Shown in pieces: positions 36,149-46,503 of a DNA stretch of 64,000 nt. The DNA comes from Oceanobacillus sp. J11TS1 (GTDB taxonomy: Bacteria; Bacillota; Bacilli; Bacillales; Amphibacillaceae), in the NCBI RefSeq assembly GCF_018333215.1, contig NZ_BORO01000017.1, positions 1-64,000 on the forward strand, given 5' to 3'. A program made the translations under genes and the position numbers. Numbering within the stretch: position 1 is the first letter of the stretch; each line of letters begins with the position of its first letter. The notes under the pieces are model-generated. The model worked only from the letters and a program-made list of their open reading frames with translations, made no database searches and was not told where the DNA came from.

Positions 36149-37648
36149 TTACGAATCTTTGTTATCCGTCGAAATTTCTTCTTTACCAAGAATGAGATAG
36201 TTCATTTCCTTATCCGACAATTTGTTGAAACTTCCCCGATTCATCAGATAGAAAATTACCCCCAAAATAACCCAGACAGCAAGAGCGATTCTGGACTGAA
36301 TACCGAGAAATGCTGGTGAACCTGGTATCAGCAGTAACCCAAGAAAGACAATGCTTGCAATGATTCCAAACCCTGCAAACGCCTTTTTTACAGGTGAAAC
36401 CACATGTTTAGCCTCATTAAAATTAGCATCTATCTTCCATTTAAATAAAGTGAAGGCAGTATAGCAGGTATAAAAATAGGCAATCGTCACACCAATTGCA
36501 GACATATCCACTACCCAGGTGAGTGCTTGACGTCCAAACCAAGGTGCAATCATGGATACCAATATGACAAAAATAATACTTATATGAGGTGTTTTATACT
36601 TTGGATGTAATTTTGAAAAGGTCACAGGTATAATCTTGGCACGTGACATGGCGAATAAAAGACGGCTCGTTGAAATGATAAAGCCATTTAATCCCGTAAA
36701 TATCCCCATTGTTAGTGCAACAACCAAGATGATTACGCCCATTGTACCTAGTAACTCTTGGACTGCAGTGCCTGTACCCCAAACATGGTTTGCAGCATGC
36801 AAATCCTCCCATGGCTGAATCATTGCTGTAGTTAATATCATCAAACAATACAATAATGTTGCTACAAGGATAGCCATAATGATGAGATTAAATGCTTTTT
36901 TGGAGGAGAAGTCAAATTCTTCAGCTGCCTGTGGAACATTATCAAAACCGACAAAAGCCCAAGGTGCAATCGCGACAATTGTCATAATAGCAGCAAATGC
37001 AGTAGTATCGGTCGGAAATGCAGGTTGAACATTTGATAGCCCTGCAGCAGGATCCGCCCCTGCCATAAAAGTAAGTACTACAACCCCCACAACCATAATG
37101 ATACAAAAAATAAACTGAATACTTCCCGATAACCCGCCGCCCCTGATATTGGAGTAGCCGAAAATAGCCAGCGCTACAGATGCGATGACAATTTCCATCC
37201 CATAAACCTCCCAACCTGCAATTTGATACATATACAGGTTTTCCAATATGGATGGAAATACAAATTTAAACATAAGCGCTAACGCGGAAGCATTCAGAGC
37301 AACAATACAGATATAACCTAACGTCAGAAACCACCCACTAATAAAGGCATGCGTTCTTCCAAGACTAATATAAGCATAGGCAAATTCACCGCCCGAGACC
37401 GGGAAGCTCTTAATAAGAAACCCATAGCTAATCGCAATCAGCATCATCAGTAAACCACCAATCGCAAAGCCAATCATTGCCCCCATCGGTCCAGCAGTGC
37501 CCATCCAATTTACTGGTTGTACAAATGCTCCCCAGCCAATAGAGGATCCAAGTGTAATTGCCCATACCCAGTGTGGTTTTAATGTTTTTTGGAGTGTACT
37601 CCTTTCTTCCATAACGATGTTCGAGTTTTCTTTTAAATTACTTTCCAT
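36149..37648 (-). CDS. APC family amino acid permease of the taurine cluster
   Basis: The 499-aa permease has 12 helices and the APC signature in helix 1 (LGSSIGWGAFVQP), the GGEFAYAYISLGR motif and FVGFDNVPQAAEEF in helix 6. It lies 190 bp downstream of the sulfoacetaldehyde acetyltransferase gene, across a hairpin and on the same strand. That position suggests it imports taurine or a precursor amino acid. APC proteins also carry other amines, so the substrate is inferred from context only. Confidence 0.85.
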   Translation of the reverse strand: MESNLKENSNIVMEERSTLQKTLKPHWVWAITLGSSIGWGAFVQPVNWMGTAGPMGAMIGFAIGGLLMMLIAISYGFLIKSFPVSGGEFAYAYISLGRTHAFISGWFLTLGYICIVALNASALALMFKFVFPSILENLYMYQIAGWEVYGMEIVIASVALAIFGYSNIRGGGLSGSIQFIFCIIMVVGVVVLTFMAGADPAAGLSNVQPAFPTDTTAFAAIMTIVAIAPWAFVGFDNVPQAAEEFDFSSKKAFNLIIMAILVATLLYCLMILTTAMIQPWEDLHAANHVWGTGTAVQELLGTMGVIILVVALTMGIFTGLNGFIISTSRLLFAMSRAKIIPVTFSKLHPKYKTPHISIIFVILVSMIAPWFGRQALTWVVDMSAIGVTIAYFYTCYTAFTLFKWKIDANFNEAKHVVSPVKKAFAGFGIIASIVFLGLLLIPGSPAFLGIQSRIALAVWVILGVIFYLMNRGSFNKLSDKEMNYLILGKEEISTDNKDS

Positions 37649-37773
37649 GCTCTTCCCCCTATTATATTAAGATTTTCAAACAATCATTTTTAAGCGAGCA
37701 TTTTACGCATTGAAGGGAATTTACGCGAATAAAGGAAATTTATTTACAGAAACACTTACTCGTTTATGGTGAA

Positions 37774-37814
37774 TGTGCAATAAATCCCCTGACTATCCAG
37801 AGATTTATTGCACA
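37774..37814 (-). promoter_or_regulatory. Perfect hairpin between xsc and the permease gene
   Basis: A 13-bp perfect inverted repeat (TGTGCAATAAATC, 37774-37786, and its complement, 37802-37814) has a 15-nt loop and no T tract on the transcribed strand. It may lower or stabilise expression of the downstream permease, or be a weak terminator of xsc. Confidence 0.45.
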
Positions 37815-37838
37815 AAATACTTTCTTCAATCCTAAGCC

Positions 37839-39617
37839 TTATTTATCTCCCCAAACCTCATGATCCAAATGTTTATATTTATCCAGCAATCTAGTCGGCA
37901 TCTGTAAAGCATCTCTACGGAAAGGTGGCGCAAGTTGCGTACCATCCACAAAAATATTCAGTACTGCTGGCTGTCTTTTTTCTAATACCTCCTTAACTAC
38001 CGGTGCAATATCTTCAGGCTTTTCAATTCTATAACCGAGCGCACCCATTGACTTAGCTACTTCAGCAAAATCTGGAGCTTCAATATCCGAGCCGATGAAA
38101 CGATTGTCATAATAATCGACTTGGTTTTTCTTCTCCGCTGCCCACGATTTATTATTAAATACACATGCAATAACAGGAATGTTTTGTTCTACTGCTGTAC
38201 TTACTTCATGAAGACTCATTCCCCATGCACCGTCCCCAATGATTGCAACAACTGGTGTGTTCGGTTCTGCAAGCTGTGCACCGAGAGCCGCAGGGTATGC
38301 AAATCCTGTGTTTCCAAAAGTTAACGCGGCGATATGGCGACGTGACTGATTAAATTTCAAATATGCATTCGCCGTAGAAGACACATTTCCAATATCGGAG
38401 GAAATGATCGTGTTTTCAGGCAGAGCCTTCGTTAGTTCCAACAATGCACGACGAGGGTTAATTGGACTGCCATCCTCCATGGCTAAGTCGACTAATTCCT
38501 GTTCCCAATCCTGTTTCACTTTACTTAATTCTCTTAGAACTTCCGTCTTTTTAACTGCTTCTGGAACAGCTGCTTTCAATTGCTTATATATTTCATCCGA
38601 TGTGGCCTTCGCATCGCCAATAATACCTACTTCAACTGGGTGTGTCCGTGCAATATTTCTTGGGTTCAGGTCAACTTGAATGATTTTAGCGTTCTTCGGA
38701 AAATAATCAATATCATAACAAGGCAATGTACCAAAGACAGATAAACGTGTACCTATAGCTAAGACCACATCAGCCTTTTTCAAAGTGCGCATAGCTGCTT
38801 TGGAACCCATGTAGCCTATCGGACCAACTGCCAGCGGATGATCTGCCGGGAAAGCATCGTTATGCATATAGGAAACGGCAACCGGAATCGTTAAGTGCTC
38901 CGCAATTTTGCTTACCGCGTCAATACCATTGGCATCAACAGCGCCCCGACCTGAAATGATGACAGGATATTGCGCATCTTTTAATAGCTCTACTGCCTTC
39001 TCAATGGATGCAGGATCCCCACTTCCTCTTGAGTCCACCCGATATTGATGCGGTTGTAAAATTTGATCTTCCAATTCTCCGTAAAATAAATCCCTCGGAA
39101 TATCGTATAGAACTGGACCGCGCTCTGCGTAAGCAATTCTAAATGCTGTCCGTAAACAATCTGCAACACGACTTTTATGCGTTACTCTCACTGTTTCTTT
39201 TGTAATTGATTCAAAAATAGAAACCTGATTGGCCTCCTGAAAACCATCCCACCCGATTGTAGGTGTACCGGCCGATGGCGAAATAACTACCATAGGGGTA
39301 TGCGCCTGATTGGCAGCAGCAACGGATGTAACCATATTTGTAATTCCTGGTCCGTTTTGCCCTATCACCACTCCCGCTATGCCGGATACACGTGTATAAG
39401 CATCTGCCATATGCGCTGCACTCTGTTCATGACGGACTGGCAAGAAACGAATTCCTGCAGTCGGGAATAGATCCAGCATATCCATAAACGCTGATCCAAC
39501 GATGCCATAGACTTCCTTTACATTTTCTGCAACTAATGTTTCTACAATTGCCTCACTTGGAGTCATTTTCACCTTTTTAGTTATTGCTTTTTTCACTTCA
39601 GTTTGCTGCTTTGCCAT
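37839..39617 (-). CDS. xsc: Sulfoacetaldehyde acetyltransferase
   Basis: The 592-aa ThDP enzyme closely follows the Xsc pattern. The N-terminus [20 protein letters not shown] (residues 17-36) and [15 protein letters not shown] resemble Xsc rather than acetolactate synthase, as do [16 protein letters not shown] and GQNGPGITN. The C-terminal ThDP motif is [11 protein letters not shown]...NNKSW. Xsc converts sulfoacetaldehyde and phosphate into acetyl phosphate and sulfite. It lies 42 bp after the aminotransferase gene, an order that reconstitutes taurine degradation. AAAGGAGGA precedes ATG 39617. No phosphotransacetylase or sulfite exporter is in the window. Confidence 0.92.
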   Translation of the reverse strand: MAKQQTEVKKAITKKVKMTPSEAIVETLVAENVKEVYGIVGSAFMDMLDLFPTAGIRFLPVRHEQSAAHMADAYTRVSGIAGVVIGQNGPGITNMVTSVAAANQAHTPMVVISPSAGTPTIGWDGFQEANQVSIFESITKETVRVTHKSRVADCLRTAFRIAYAERGPVLYDIPRDLFYGELEDQILQPHQYRVDSRGSGDPASIEKAVELLKDAQYPVIISGRGAVDANGIDAVSKIAEHLTIPVAVSYMHNDAFPADHPLAVGPIGYMGSKAAMRTLKKADVVLAIGTRLSVFGTLPCYDIDYFPKNAKIIQVDLNPRNIARTHPVEVGIIGDAKATSDEIYKQLKAAVPEAVKKTEVLRELSKVKQDWEQELVDLAMEDGSPINPRRALLELTKALPENTIISSDIGNVSSTANAYLKFNQSRRHIAALTFGNTGFAYPAALGAQLAEPNTPVVAIIGDGAWGMSLHEVSTAVEQNIPVIACVFNNKSWAAEKKNQVDYYDNRFIGSDIEAPDFAEVAKSMGALGYRIEKPEDIAPVVKEVLEKRQPAVLNIFVDGTQLAPPFRRDALQMPTRLLDKYKHLDHEVWGDK

Positions 39618-39659
39618 TTAAAATTCCTCCTTTAATATGAATTGAAGTTTATACATATT

Positions 39660-41015
39660 TTAAAGCTTACGTATTACGAAACTTAATGTATCTACAAGAA
39701 AGTCTAAGTCTTCCTCTGTACTCGTTAATGGAGGGGCAACGATAATTACGTTACTATAACCTGGAACGGTATCCCCATTACGACCAACAATTAAGCCCTT
39801 TTTCTTACAAGCCCCAATAATTTCATTCATAGAGGCATCATCTAATGGCACTTTGCTTACTTTATCCGTTACCATTTCCAACCCTACTAAAAATCCAATT
39901 TGTCGCACTTCCCCAACATTTTCACATTCCGTTAATTGATGAAGCTTCCCTAATTTTGATTCACCTAATTTGCTTACACGTTCCACAATGTTTTCTCTTT
40001 CAATAATTTCGATATTTTTTAGTGCTACAGCACACGATGCAGGATGCCCACCATAGGTGGATACATGGCGAAGATGATTATCTTTGCCTTTTTCTTTAAA
40101 GACGTTGTAAATATCTGATTTAACAGCTGTCGCTCCTAATGGCAGATACCCACTCGTCAGCCCTTTTGCCATTGTTACAATATCAGGCTGAACACCTTCT
40201 GCATGCATAAACCCGAACATTTTCCCGGTTCTTCCATAGCCAGAAACCACTTCATCCATAATTAACAATACATTGTGCTCTTTACAAATCTCTGCTACAC
40301 GCTGAATATATTTCATCGATGGAATAATGACACCGCCACCTGAAATAAAAGGCTCCATAATAAAAGCAGCTACTGTTTCTTCCCCTTCCCAATGAATCAT
40401 TTCTTCAACTAGTTGGGCCGCTTTCAGATTGGACTCTTCTTGATCTTCACCAAAAACGGAGCGGTAGCTGTATGGCGGATATACATGCAAGAAACCTGGC
40501 ACACCAGGGTCATACTTCACTCGGCGATTTGCTTGCGCAGTAGCACTTAGCGCACCTAAAGTCGATCCATGATAGCCACGGTAACGAGAAATAACTTTAT
40601 ATTTTCCGGGATTTCCTGTTTGGTTATGGTATTGCCTAGCAATTTTGAATGCGGTTTCATTTGCTTCCGATCCACTATTGGAAAAGAAAGTCTGATAGTT
40701 ATCTCCCAACAATTCACTTATCTTTCCTGCAAGCTTCATTGCAGGCGGATGGTTCATTGTCAGCGGGGAATAGGTGAGATTTTTCATTTGCTCTGCTGCT
40801 GCATCAACGATTTCCTGTCTTCCATGACCTAGATTTAAACACCATAAACCAGAAACACCATCTAAATATCGATTGCCCGCATCATCTGTAAACCATGATC
40901 CTTCACCTGAGACTGCTACCATCTGCTGTGCCTCTGGATTATACCGATGCATGGCGTTCCATAACTGGGAAACATCCTTTTCCACAACATGAGTCACTTT
41001 TGTTTCACTCCCCAT
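39660..41015 (-). CDS. tpa: Taurine-pyruvate aminotransferase (class III)
   Basis: The 451-aa PLP enzyme has class-III motifs: FFSNSGSEANETAFKIAR, YRGYHGSTLGALSATA, LLIMDEVVSGYGRTGK and the PLP lysine in VTMAKGLTSGYLPLGA. The placement directly before xsc on the same strand assigns taurine:pyruvate transamination to sulfoacetaldehyde and alanine. Other omega-amino-acid substrates (beta-alanine) cannot be excluded from sequence alone. ATG 41015 is preceded by TGGAGG; the in-frame ATG at 41033 lacks a ribosome site. Confidence 0.85.
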   Translation of the reverse strand: MGSETKVTHVVEKDVSQLWNAMHRYNPEAQQMVAVSGEGSWFTDDAGNRYLDGVSGLWCLNLGHGRQEIVDAAAEQMKNLTYSPLTMNHPPAMKLAGKISELLGDNYQTFFSNSGSEANETAFKIARQYHNQTGNPGKYKVISRYRGYHGSTLGALSATAQANRRVKYDPGVPGFLHVYPPYSYRSVFGEDQEESNLKAAQLVEEMIHWEGEETVAAFIMEPFISGGGVIIPSMKYIQRVAEICKEHNVLLIMDEVVSGYGRTGKMFGFMHAEGVQPDIVTMAKGLTSGYLPLGATAVKSDIYNVFKEKGKDNHLRHVSTYGGHPASCAVALKNIEIIERENIVERVSKLGESKLGKLHQLTECENVGEVRQIGFLVGLEMVTDKVSKVPLDDASMNEIIGACKKKGLIVGRNGDTVPGYSNVIIVAPPLTSTEEDLDFLVDTLSFVIRKL

Positions 41016-41293
41016 TATTAAACCTCCATTCAATCATTGTTTAAAAACCAGACAAACAAAATTCGCTACTTATTTCCCCTTTATATCATAGGATATCCCA
41101 TCGGCATCTGAATCACTTCTCTTTAAGAGATTTTTAGCATGCATTCGAGCAGAATACATCGGGATGTCCGTACCAATTTAATTGCAAGGGTTTCCTCTAT
41201 TATAAAATTAATTTTCAGAATATCAACTTATTTTTATTAATTCAGTTATTAAAATCTTCAATGCAGTGTATAAAGAATCATTATAGATGAAAA

Positions 41294-42016
41294 TTATCCG
41301 TTCTTACGGGACAGATTTATTGTAAATGAATACATATCGCTTCGGTAATATGCCTCCTCAAATTCAATAATCTCATTGGATTGGTTCTTTATCGTCCTTT
41401 CTGCAACAAGGACGTAGGATTCAGGAGGTATCATTAATAAATCCTTATCTTCGTTCATTAATTGTCCATTGCTTATCGTTTGTCGTGCATGGGCAAATTG
41501 GATACCTAATTCATTTTCAAGCAAATCATACAAAGTAGCGTCATTTAGATTATAAGAAAGCAATTTTTCCCCGATTGAAATTGGGTAGTAATGCCTCTCA
41601 ACACCTATAGGAATCTCATCTGCATAACGAATCCGCTTTATAAAATAAGCTTCCGTAAATCCAGTGATTTTCTTAATTTCTTCGGAAGGCTCTGTAATAT
41701 AATGAGAAACTAGCCTTGCTCCAGGCTTCATCCCCATTCTTAAAATCGTATCTGTCGTACTGCTTAAATGACCGAGCCAATCTTGAATCGGTTTTAATGA
41801 TACAAAGGTACCTTTTCCATGCTTTTTTTCCAATACACCTTCTTTTACCAGGAGATTAATTGCCTCCCTTACTGTACTTCTGCTTACGTGATAGTCTTCT
41901 GTAAACTTTCGCTCCGTTGGGATTTGATCCGTATAATCGCCAGCCGCAACCTTCCTTTCTATAATCTCCTTCAATTGAACGTGTAACGGGATGGGACTAT
42001 TATAATCAAGTGACAC
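41294..42016 (-). CDS. GntR/HutC-type transcriptional regulator
   Basis: The 240-aa protein has an N-terminal winged helix (PTERKFTEDYHVSRSTVREA, residues 32-51) and a UTRA ligand domain (about 90-235), so it belongs to the HutC subfamily. It starts at GTG 42016 behind GGAGGG. It lies upstream of the tpa-xsc-permease genes in the same direction and divergent from a LysR gene, so it is the likely local regulator, perhaps sensing taurine or an intermediate. The operator was not identified. Confidence 0.88.
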   Translation of the reverse strand: MSLDYNSPIPLHVQLKEIIERKVAAGDYTDQIPTERKFTEDYHVSRSTVREAINLLVKEGVLEKKHGKGTFVSLKPIQDWLGHLSSTTDTILRMGMKPGARLVSHYITEPSEEIKKITGFTEAYFIKRIRYADEIPIGVERHYYPISIGEKLLSYNLNDATLYDLLENELGIQFAHARQTISNGQLMNEDKDLLMIPPESYVLVAERTIKNQSNEIIEFEEAYYRSDMYSFTINLSRKNG

Positions 42017-42296
42017 ATTATCCCTCCTTCAAATTAAACTTTTTAAATATTCCTATTAGCATAAACTCCATTCCATGCATTTTCAATATGTTTTCCCATC
42101 TACGCTTAAAAGTTTATCTCTCTGTTTTCCTTCCGTTTCTATATCTATCGCTAAATTTTTCATTGCTCTTATAGAAATATCCCCCCTAATACCTAACATA
42201 ACCCCAGTTTAATAAAAGAGGTAAATTATTGTGATAATTTAGATAGTAAAATATAATATAATATAAATATAAAACAAGACTGGTTGGTGATACAAA

Positions 42297-43208
42297 ATGG
42301 ATCAATATCTACAAGTATTCACAACAGTAGTGGAACAGAAAAACTTCTCACGTGCAGCAAAGGAACTGCATATGTCTCAGCCTGCGGTTAGTCAGTATAT
42401 ACGCACACTGGAGGAAAATTTAGGAGCAAAGCTATTAGAAAGAACGAATAAATATGTACGATTAACTAAAGCCGGGGAAATCGTATATCATCACGCTCAA
42501 GAAATTTTGGGACTCTACACAAAAACGCAGAAACTAATAGATGATCTGATTAATAAAGCTCAAGGCCCCATTTCCATTGGCGCAAGCTATACATTTGGTG
42601 AGTATGTATTGCCACGTATTATCGCCGTCTTACAAAAGGCTCATCCTAATATTCAACCAACCTTGACGATAAATAATACTACGAAGATTGCTAGTTTGGT
42701 AACTAGCAATCAATTGGATATAGGCATTGTAGAAGGTCATTTTCGAGATAAGCAATTAATCGTAGAAGAATTGGCGGAGGACCGCATGGTAATTGTCGCT
42801 TCCCCTCTCCATGAATTGACGTTACAAGAAAACAATCTTGAAAATAGGAAACTGGAGCAAGAGACCTGGGTTGTACGGGAAACTGGCTCAGGAACTCGTG
42901 AGGCTACGGAAAAAATATTTGAGCAAATAGGAATTTCACCTCTAAAAAAAATAACGTTTGGCAGTACACAATCCGTTAAGGAAGCAGTAGAAGCCGGTTT
43001 AGGAATTAGCATCCTCTCAGAATGGGCAATCCAAAAAGAATTAAGAAACGGGGATTTAAAAATAATAAAGGTAGAAGGACTTCCGTTCGTACGACAATTT
43101 TCCATTATAACCAAATCGCCATTCCAAACAAAGGCATTAGAATTGTTTATTGAATTAATGCATGAAAGGAAGCTATTGACGCCACTAGAGAAGTCAAAAT
43201 ATACGTGA
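42297..43208 (+). CDS. LysR family transcriptional regulator (CysL/YwfK-like)
   Basis: The 303-aa protein has the LysR HTH (FSRAAKELHMSQPAVSQYIR, residues 18-37) and a periplasmic-binding-like effector domain (from about 90; GPISIGASYTFGEYVLPRII). The HTH and the TFGEYVLP region resemble CysL-type activators of sulfite reductase. Sitting next to a sulfite-releasing taurine pathway makes a sulfur-related role attractive, but this is inference. It is divergent from the GntR gene and followed by a terminator. Confidence 0.85.
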   Translation: MDQYLQVFTTVVEQKNFSRAAKELHMSQPAVSQYIRTLEENLGAKLLERTNKYVRLTKAGEIVYHHAQEILGLYTKTQKLIDDLINKAQGPISIGASYTFGEYVLPRIIAVLQKAHPNIQPTLTINNTTKIASLVTSNQLDIGIVEGHFRDKQLIVEELAEDRMVIVASPLHELTLQENNLENRKLEQETWVVRETGSGTREATEKIFEQIGISPLKKITFGSTQSVKEAVEAGLGISILSEWAIQKELRNGDLKIIKVEGLPFVRQFSIITKSPFQTKALELFIELMHERKLLTPLEKSKYT

Positions 43209-43393
43209 TATTTTATCTTTTGGGGGGATACGGATATTTATTCTTATTATCCATAAAACTAGTTTAGGGATAACAAAAGCATGCAGAGGTATCTATATGG
43301 GGTAAATATATTTCAGCTGGTATTTTAAATTAAGCTTGTAATCTCAAAAGATACAGTTGCTGTTAAAATAATAAATTCCAATTAGTATGAACA
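43209..43393. other. Short untranslated stretch after the LysR gene
   Basis: No gene or known RNA motif is seen between the LysR stop codon and its terminator. Confidence 0.4.
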
Positions 43394-43427
43394 GGAGGAC
43401 TACAGAAAAAATGCTGTAGCCCTTTTA
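43394..43427 (+). terminator. Terminator after the LysR gene
   Basis: GGACTACAG and CTGTAGCCC arms (43397-43405 and 43414-43422) are followed by TTTTAG. Confidence 0.65.
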
Positions 43428-43560
43428 GTTGTTTAACGCTTCAGCCAATAACTAGATCACATACCAATCGATAAACTGCTAGAATCCTTTTTTTTTGATA
43501 CAACTACTCCCTATTTCGGTCTACTTATATATTTCTATTTCTTCAACATTCCTCAAATAC

Positions 43561-44899
43561 TCAAACTACCTTAAGCCCTTCTTTCACTTCTTCAATCGCA
43601 CCTTTTACACGCTCAATCAACGAATCAACCTGCGACTGATTGATAATCAGCGGTGGAGCAAAACAGATAATATCCGTACCTTCATAAGTTACCGCCCTAC
43701 AGATAACTTTTCTCTTATGAAGTGCCTCTATCACTTTTGCCGCTACTTGTAAGTCTGCAGGGAAACGTTTATTCGTTATAGGGTCTTGTACGAATTCGAT
43801 CGCACCTAAAAGGCCAACAGCCCGAACATCCCCTACAATATTACATTCCTCTTAAATCTGTTTAAATCCCTTTAACAATTCTTCTCCCATTTTTCTAGCG
43901 TTCTCTACTAACCCTTCACGCTCGATAATTTCAATATTCTTTAAGGCAACAGCGGCTGCAGTTGGATGTCCACTATATGTGTAACCGTGGAATAGGGTAC
44001 CTGTTGACTTTTTTCAATACTTCGTGGATATGGTCGGATACGATGACACCGCCAAGAGGTATATAGCCACTTGTAACTCCTTTGGCAAATGATATTAAGT
44101 CTGGTATCACACCCCAATTTTCAACACCAAACATCTTTCCCGTTCGACCGAATCCAGTAATTACCTCATCGGCAATAAGAAGAATTCCGTATTCATTACA
44201 TACGTCTCTTACCTCTTGAAAGAAATTGGATGGAGGAATTAAAACGCCGCCTGCACCTTGTATAGGTTCAGCAATAAAGGCAGCAATCGTTTCTGGCCCC
44301 TCCGCTTCGATTATTTGACGAAGTGAAGCAATCGCTTTATCTGTACCATTCTCATATGGTGTATCAGCATGTCTAAAATCCGTCATCATATTTCCTGCCA
44401 TATTCCAAAACTCGGGGATACCTGTTGCACTTGTGGAAGCAGCAGCAACACCATGATACCCGCGTTTCAATCCAATGACTTTATTACGATCTGGTTTACC
44501 CTGTATTCTCCAATAATGACGAACCAGTTTAATTGCCGTATCATTTGATTCAGAACCTCCAGATGTAAAAAATACTGCATTCAAGCCCTCTGGAGCCAGG
44601 GATGCTATTTTTTCAGATAGTTTTATGGCAGGTTCATGGCTAAACGTCGAAAAAGCAGAACTGAAAGCTAGCTGTTTCATTTGCTCAGCTGCTGCTTCTG
44701 CAAGCTCCTCTCTCCCATGTCCAACATTTACATTCCATAAAGAGGACATCGCATCTATAAAAACACTTCCAGATTTATCAGTTAAATAAATCCCATCCCC
44801 CTTTTCTATAATGAGTTTTGCACCGTGTTCCTGCTGCTGTTGAATAGAAGTTGTCGGATGAATAAAATGCTTTTTGTCCAATTCAATTAATCTTTCCAC
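43561..44899 (-). pseudogene. Class III aminotransferase pseudogene
   Basis: The frame from GTG 44899 (ribosome site AAAGGAGGT) encodes an omega-aminotransferase with FFTSGGSESNDTAIKLVR, GYHGVAAASTSATG, LLIADEVITGFGRTGK and SFAKGVTSGYIPLGG (PLP Lys). At a run of six Ts (44009-44014) one extra base shifts the frame. The continuation (TGTLFHGYTYSGHPTAAAVA onward) reads normally until an in-frame TAA at 43852-43854, and then to TGA 43561. The two lesions remove about one third of the protein. It lies downstream of the ureohydrolase and symporter genes and would have transaminated an amine or GABA-like product. Confidence 0.9.
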
Positions 44900-45024
44900 T
44901 ATTACTACCTCCTTTATCGCCCCTAAAATGTAACCGTTACAAAATAGAATCATGAAGAAAAACCAGTGATATAAAATAAAATCTACCTATATCTACTACT
45001 ATTTAATGATTCTATAAAATATAA

Positions 45025-46437
45025 CTAGCTGCTAGCTTCCATTTTTTCACGAACTTCTCGATTACCTTTATTTGTTTTATCCGTTAACGATAAAAGAATC
45101 ATAACAACAATATTAGCAGCAATTCCATATAATATCGGATTACTTGAAGATAAACCTTCTATAGCAAGACCGCCTAAGACAACGGCCGAACTAACCAAAA
45201 TGGAGTAAAATGCCGCCTTCGCTGTTGCCCTTTTCCAGAATAGACCGAAAACGATCGGGATAAAAATAGCACCCGCAAGCAATGCATAAGCAACGTCAAT
45301 CGCTACAAGCAACTCTTGTATCCATAATGCAATAATAATCGCTATTATACTAATAATCATTGTCGTACCACGTGACAGAAGTAAAAATTGACGATCCGTA
45401 ATGCCTTTAAAGAAATGATCTTTTAAAATATCCTTTGCAATTAAAGTGGAAGAAGCAAGCAATGTTCCGGATGCGGTTGACATAATTGCTGCGGCCACTG
45501 CGGCAAAAACAATACCAAGAAGTCCTGTAGGTAACGTTTCAAAAGCCATACTTGAAAACACATTTTGGGTATCTTGGATATTTGGCAGAATAACTAGTGC
45601 ACACATACCAATGATAACCATTGCCATGGAGTATAAAAAGCTATAAATTCCAACAAGGATACCGCCAGTTCGTGCCGTTTTTAAATTTTTAGCTGTAAAG
45701 AATCGCTGCCAAATATCTTGTCCAACCATCATTCCCAAGGTAAAAGTTAATACATATTTAATAATTTCCTTGAATCCAATTGCTGAAAAGTCAAAATAGG
45801 AACTCGGTAACTGTGACGTTAGTTCCCCAAAACCGCCTACTGCCGATAAACTATTCGGAAGCATAATTAGAAAAATACCAGCAGTCATAATGACAAACTG
45901 AATAATATCGGTCATTGTGACAGACCACATACCACCCAGGATGGTATAGAAAAAGACAACTCCACCACCAATTAACATAGATAATATGAGATCCCAGTTA
46001 AAAATAGCGCTTAGTAAAGCACCAATGGCAATAACCTGGGTTACGCTTACCATTAACGCATAAATTGCTGAAATAACGGCACCGACTAGTTTGGATTCTA
46101 CATTAAAAAGTTTTCCAAGTAATTCACTTATGGTCATTAAGTTAAAACCCATGACTCGTTTTAATAGAAGTAAGCCAAAAAGCGTAATTCCAAGACCCAT
46201 GGAAAATACGAACCAAACGCCAGAGAAACCACTTTCATAACCAAGCTGAGCGGAACCTATGGTTGAGGATCCGCCAAGAAAAACAGCTGTCAGACAACCG
46301 AATACCATAAACACTCCCAGGTTACGACCTGCTAATAGATAAACTTCCGATGTCTTAGCTTTTATTGTTCCAATAATTCCGATAACGACAAGTACAGAAA
46401 AATAAATAAAAATAATAATAAAATCAAGTGAAGACAT
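45025..46437 (-). CDS. Sodium:solute symporter (SSS family) linked to a ureohydrolase
   Basis: The 470-aa protein has about 13 helices and the SSS features: a first helix DFIIIFIYFSVLVVIGIIG followed by EVYLLAGRNLG, and GGMWSVTMTDIIQF and GQDIWQRFFTAKNLKTAR further on. It follows the agmatinase-like gene by 66 bp in the same direction, so it probably imports the guanidino compound or amine that the enzyme uses. AAGGGTGG precedes the ATG. Expression is likely from the sigma-54 promoter at 47518. Confidence 0.85.
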   Translation of the reverse strand: MSSLDFIIIFIYFSVLVVIGIIGTIKAKTSEVYLLAGRNLGVFMVFGCLTAVFLGGSSTIGSAQLGYESGFSGVWFVFSMGLGITLFGLLLLKRVMGFNLMTISELLGKLFNVESKLVGAVISAIYALMVSVTQVIAIGALLSAIFNWDLILSMLIGGGVVFFYTILGGMWSVTMTDIIQFVIMTAGIFLIMLPNSLSAVGGFGELTSQLPSSYFDFSAIGFKEIIKYVLTFTLGMMVGQDIWQRFFTAKNLKTARTGGILVGIYSFLYSMAMVIIGMCALVILPNIQDTQNVFSSMAFETLPTGLLGIVFAAVAAAIMSTASGTLLASSTLIAKDILKDHFFKGITDRQFLLLSRGTTMIISIIAIIIALWIQELLVAIDVAYALLAGAIFIPIVFGLFWKRATAKAAFYSILVSSAVVLGGLAIEGLSSSNPILYGIAANIVVMILLSLTDKTNKGNREVREKMEASS

Positions 46438-46503
46438 TTATTTCCACCCTTCAACGTTTTATAAATTGGGGGAGGAAACGACATCTCGCGTTCCTCCCTG
46501 CTT

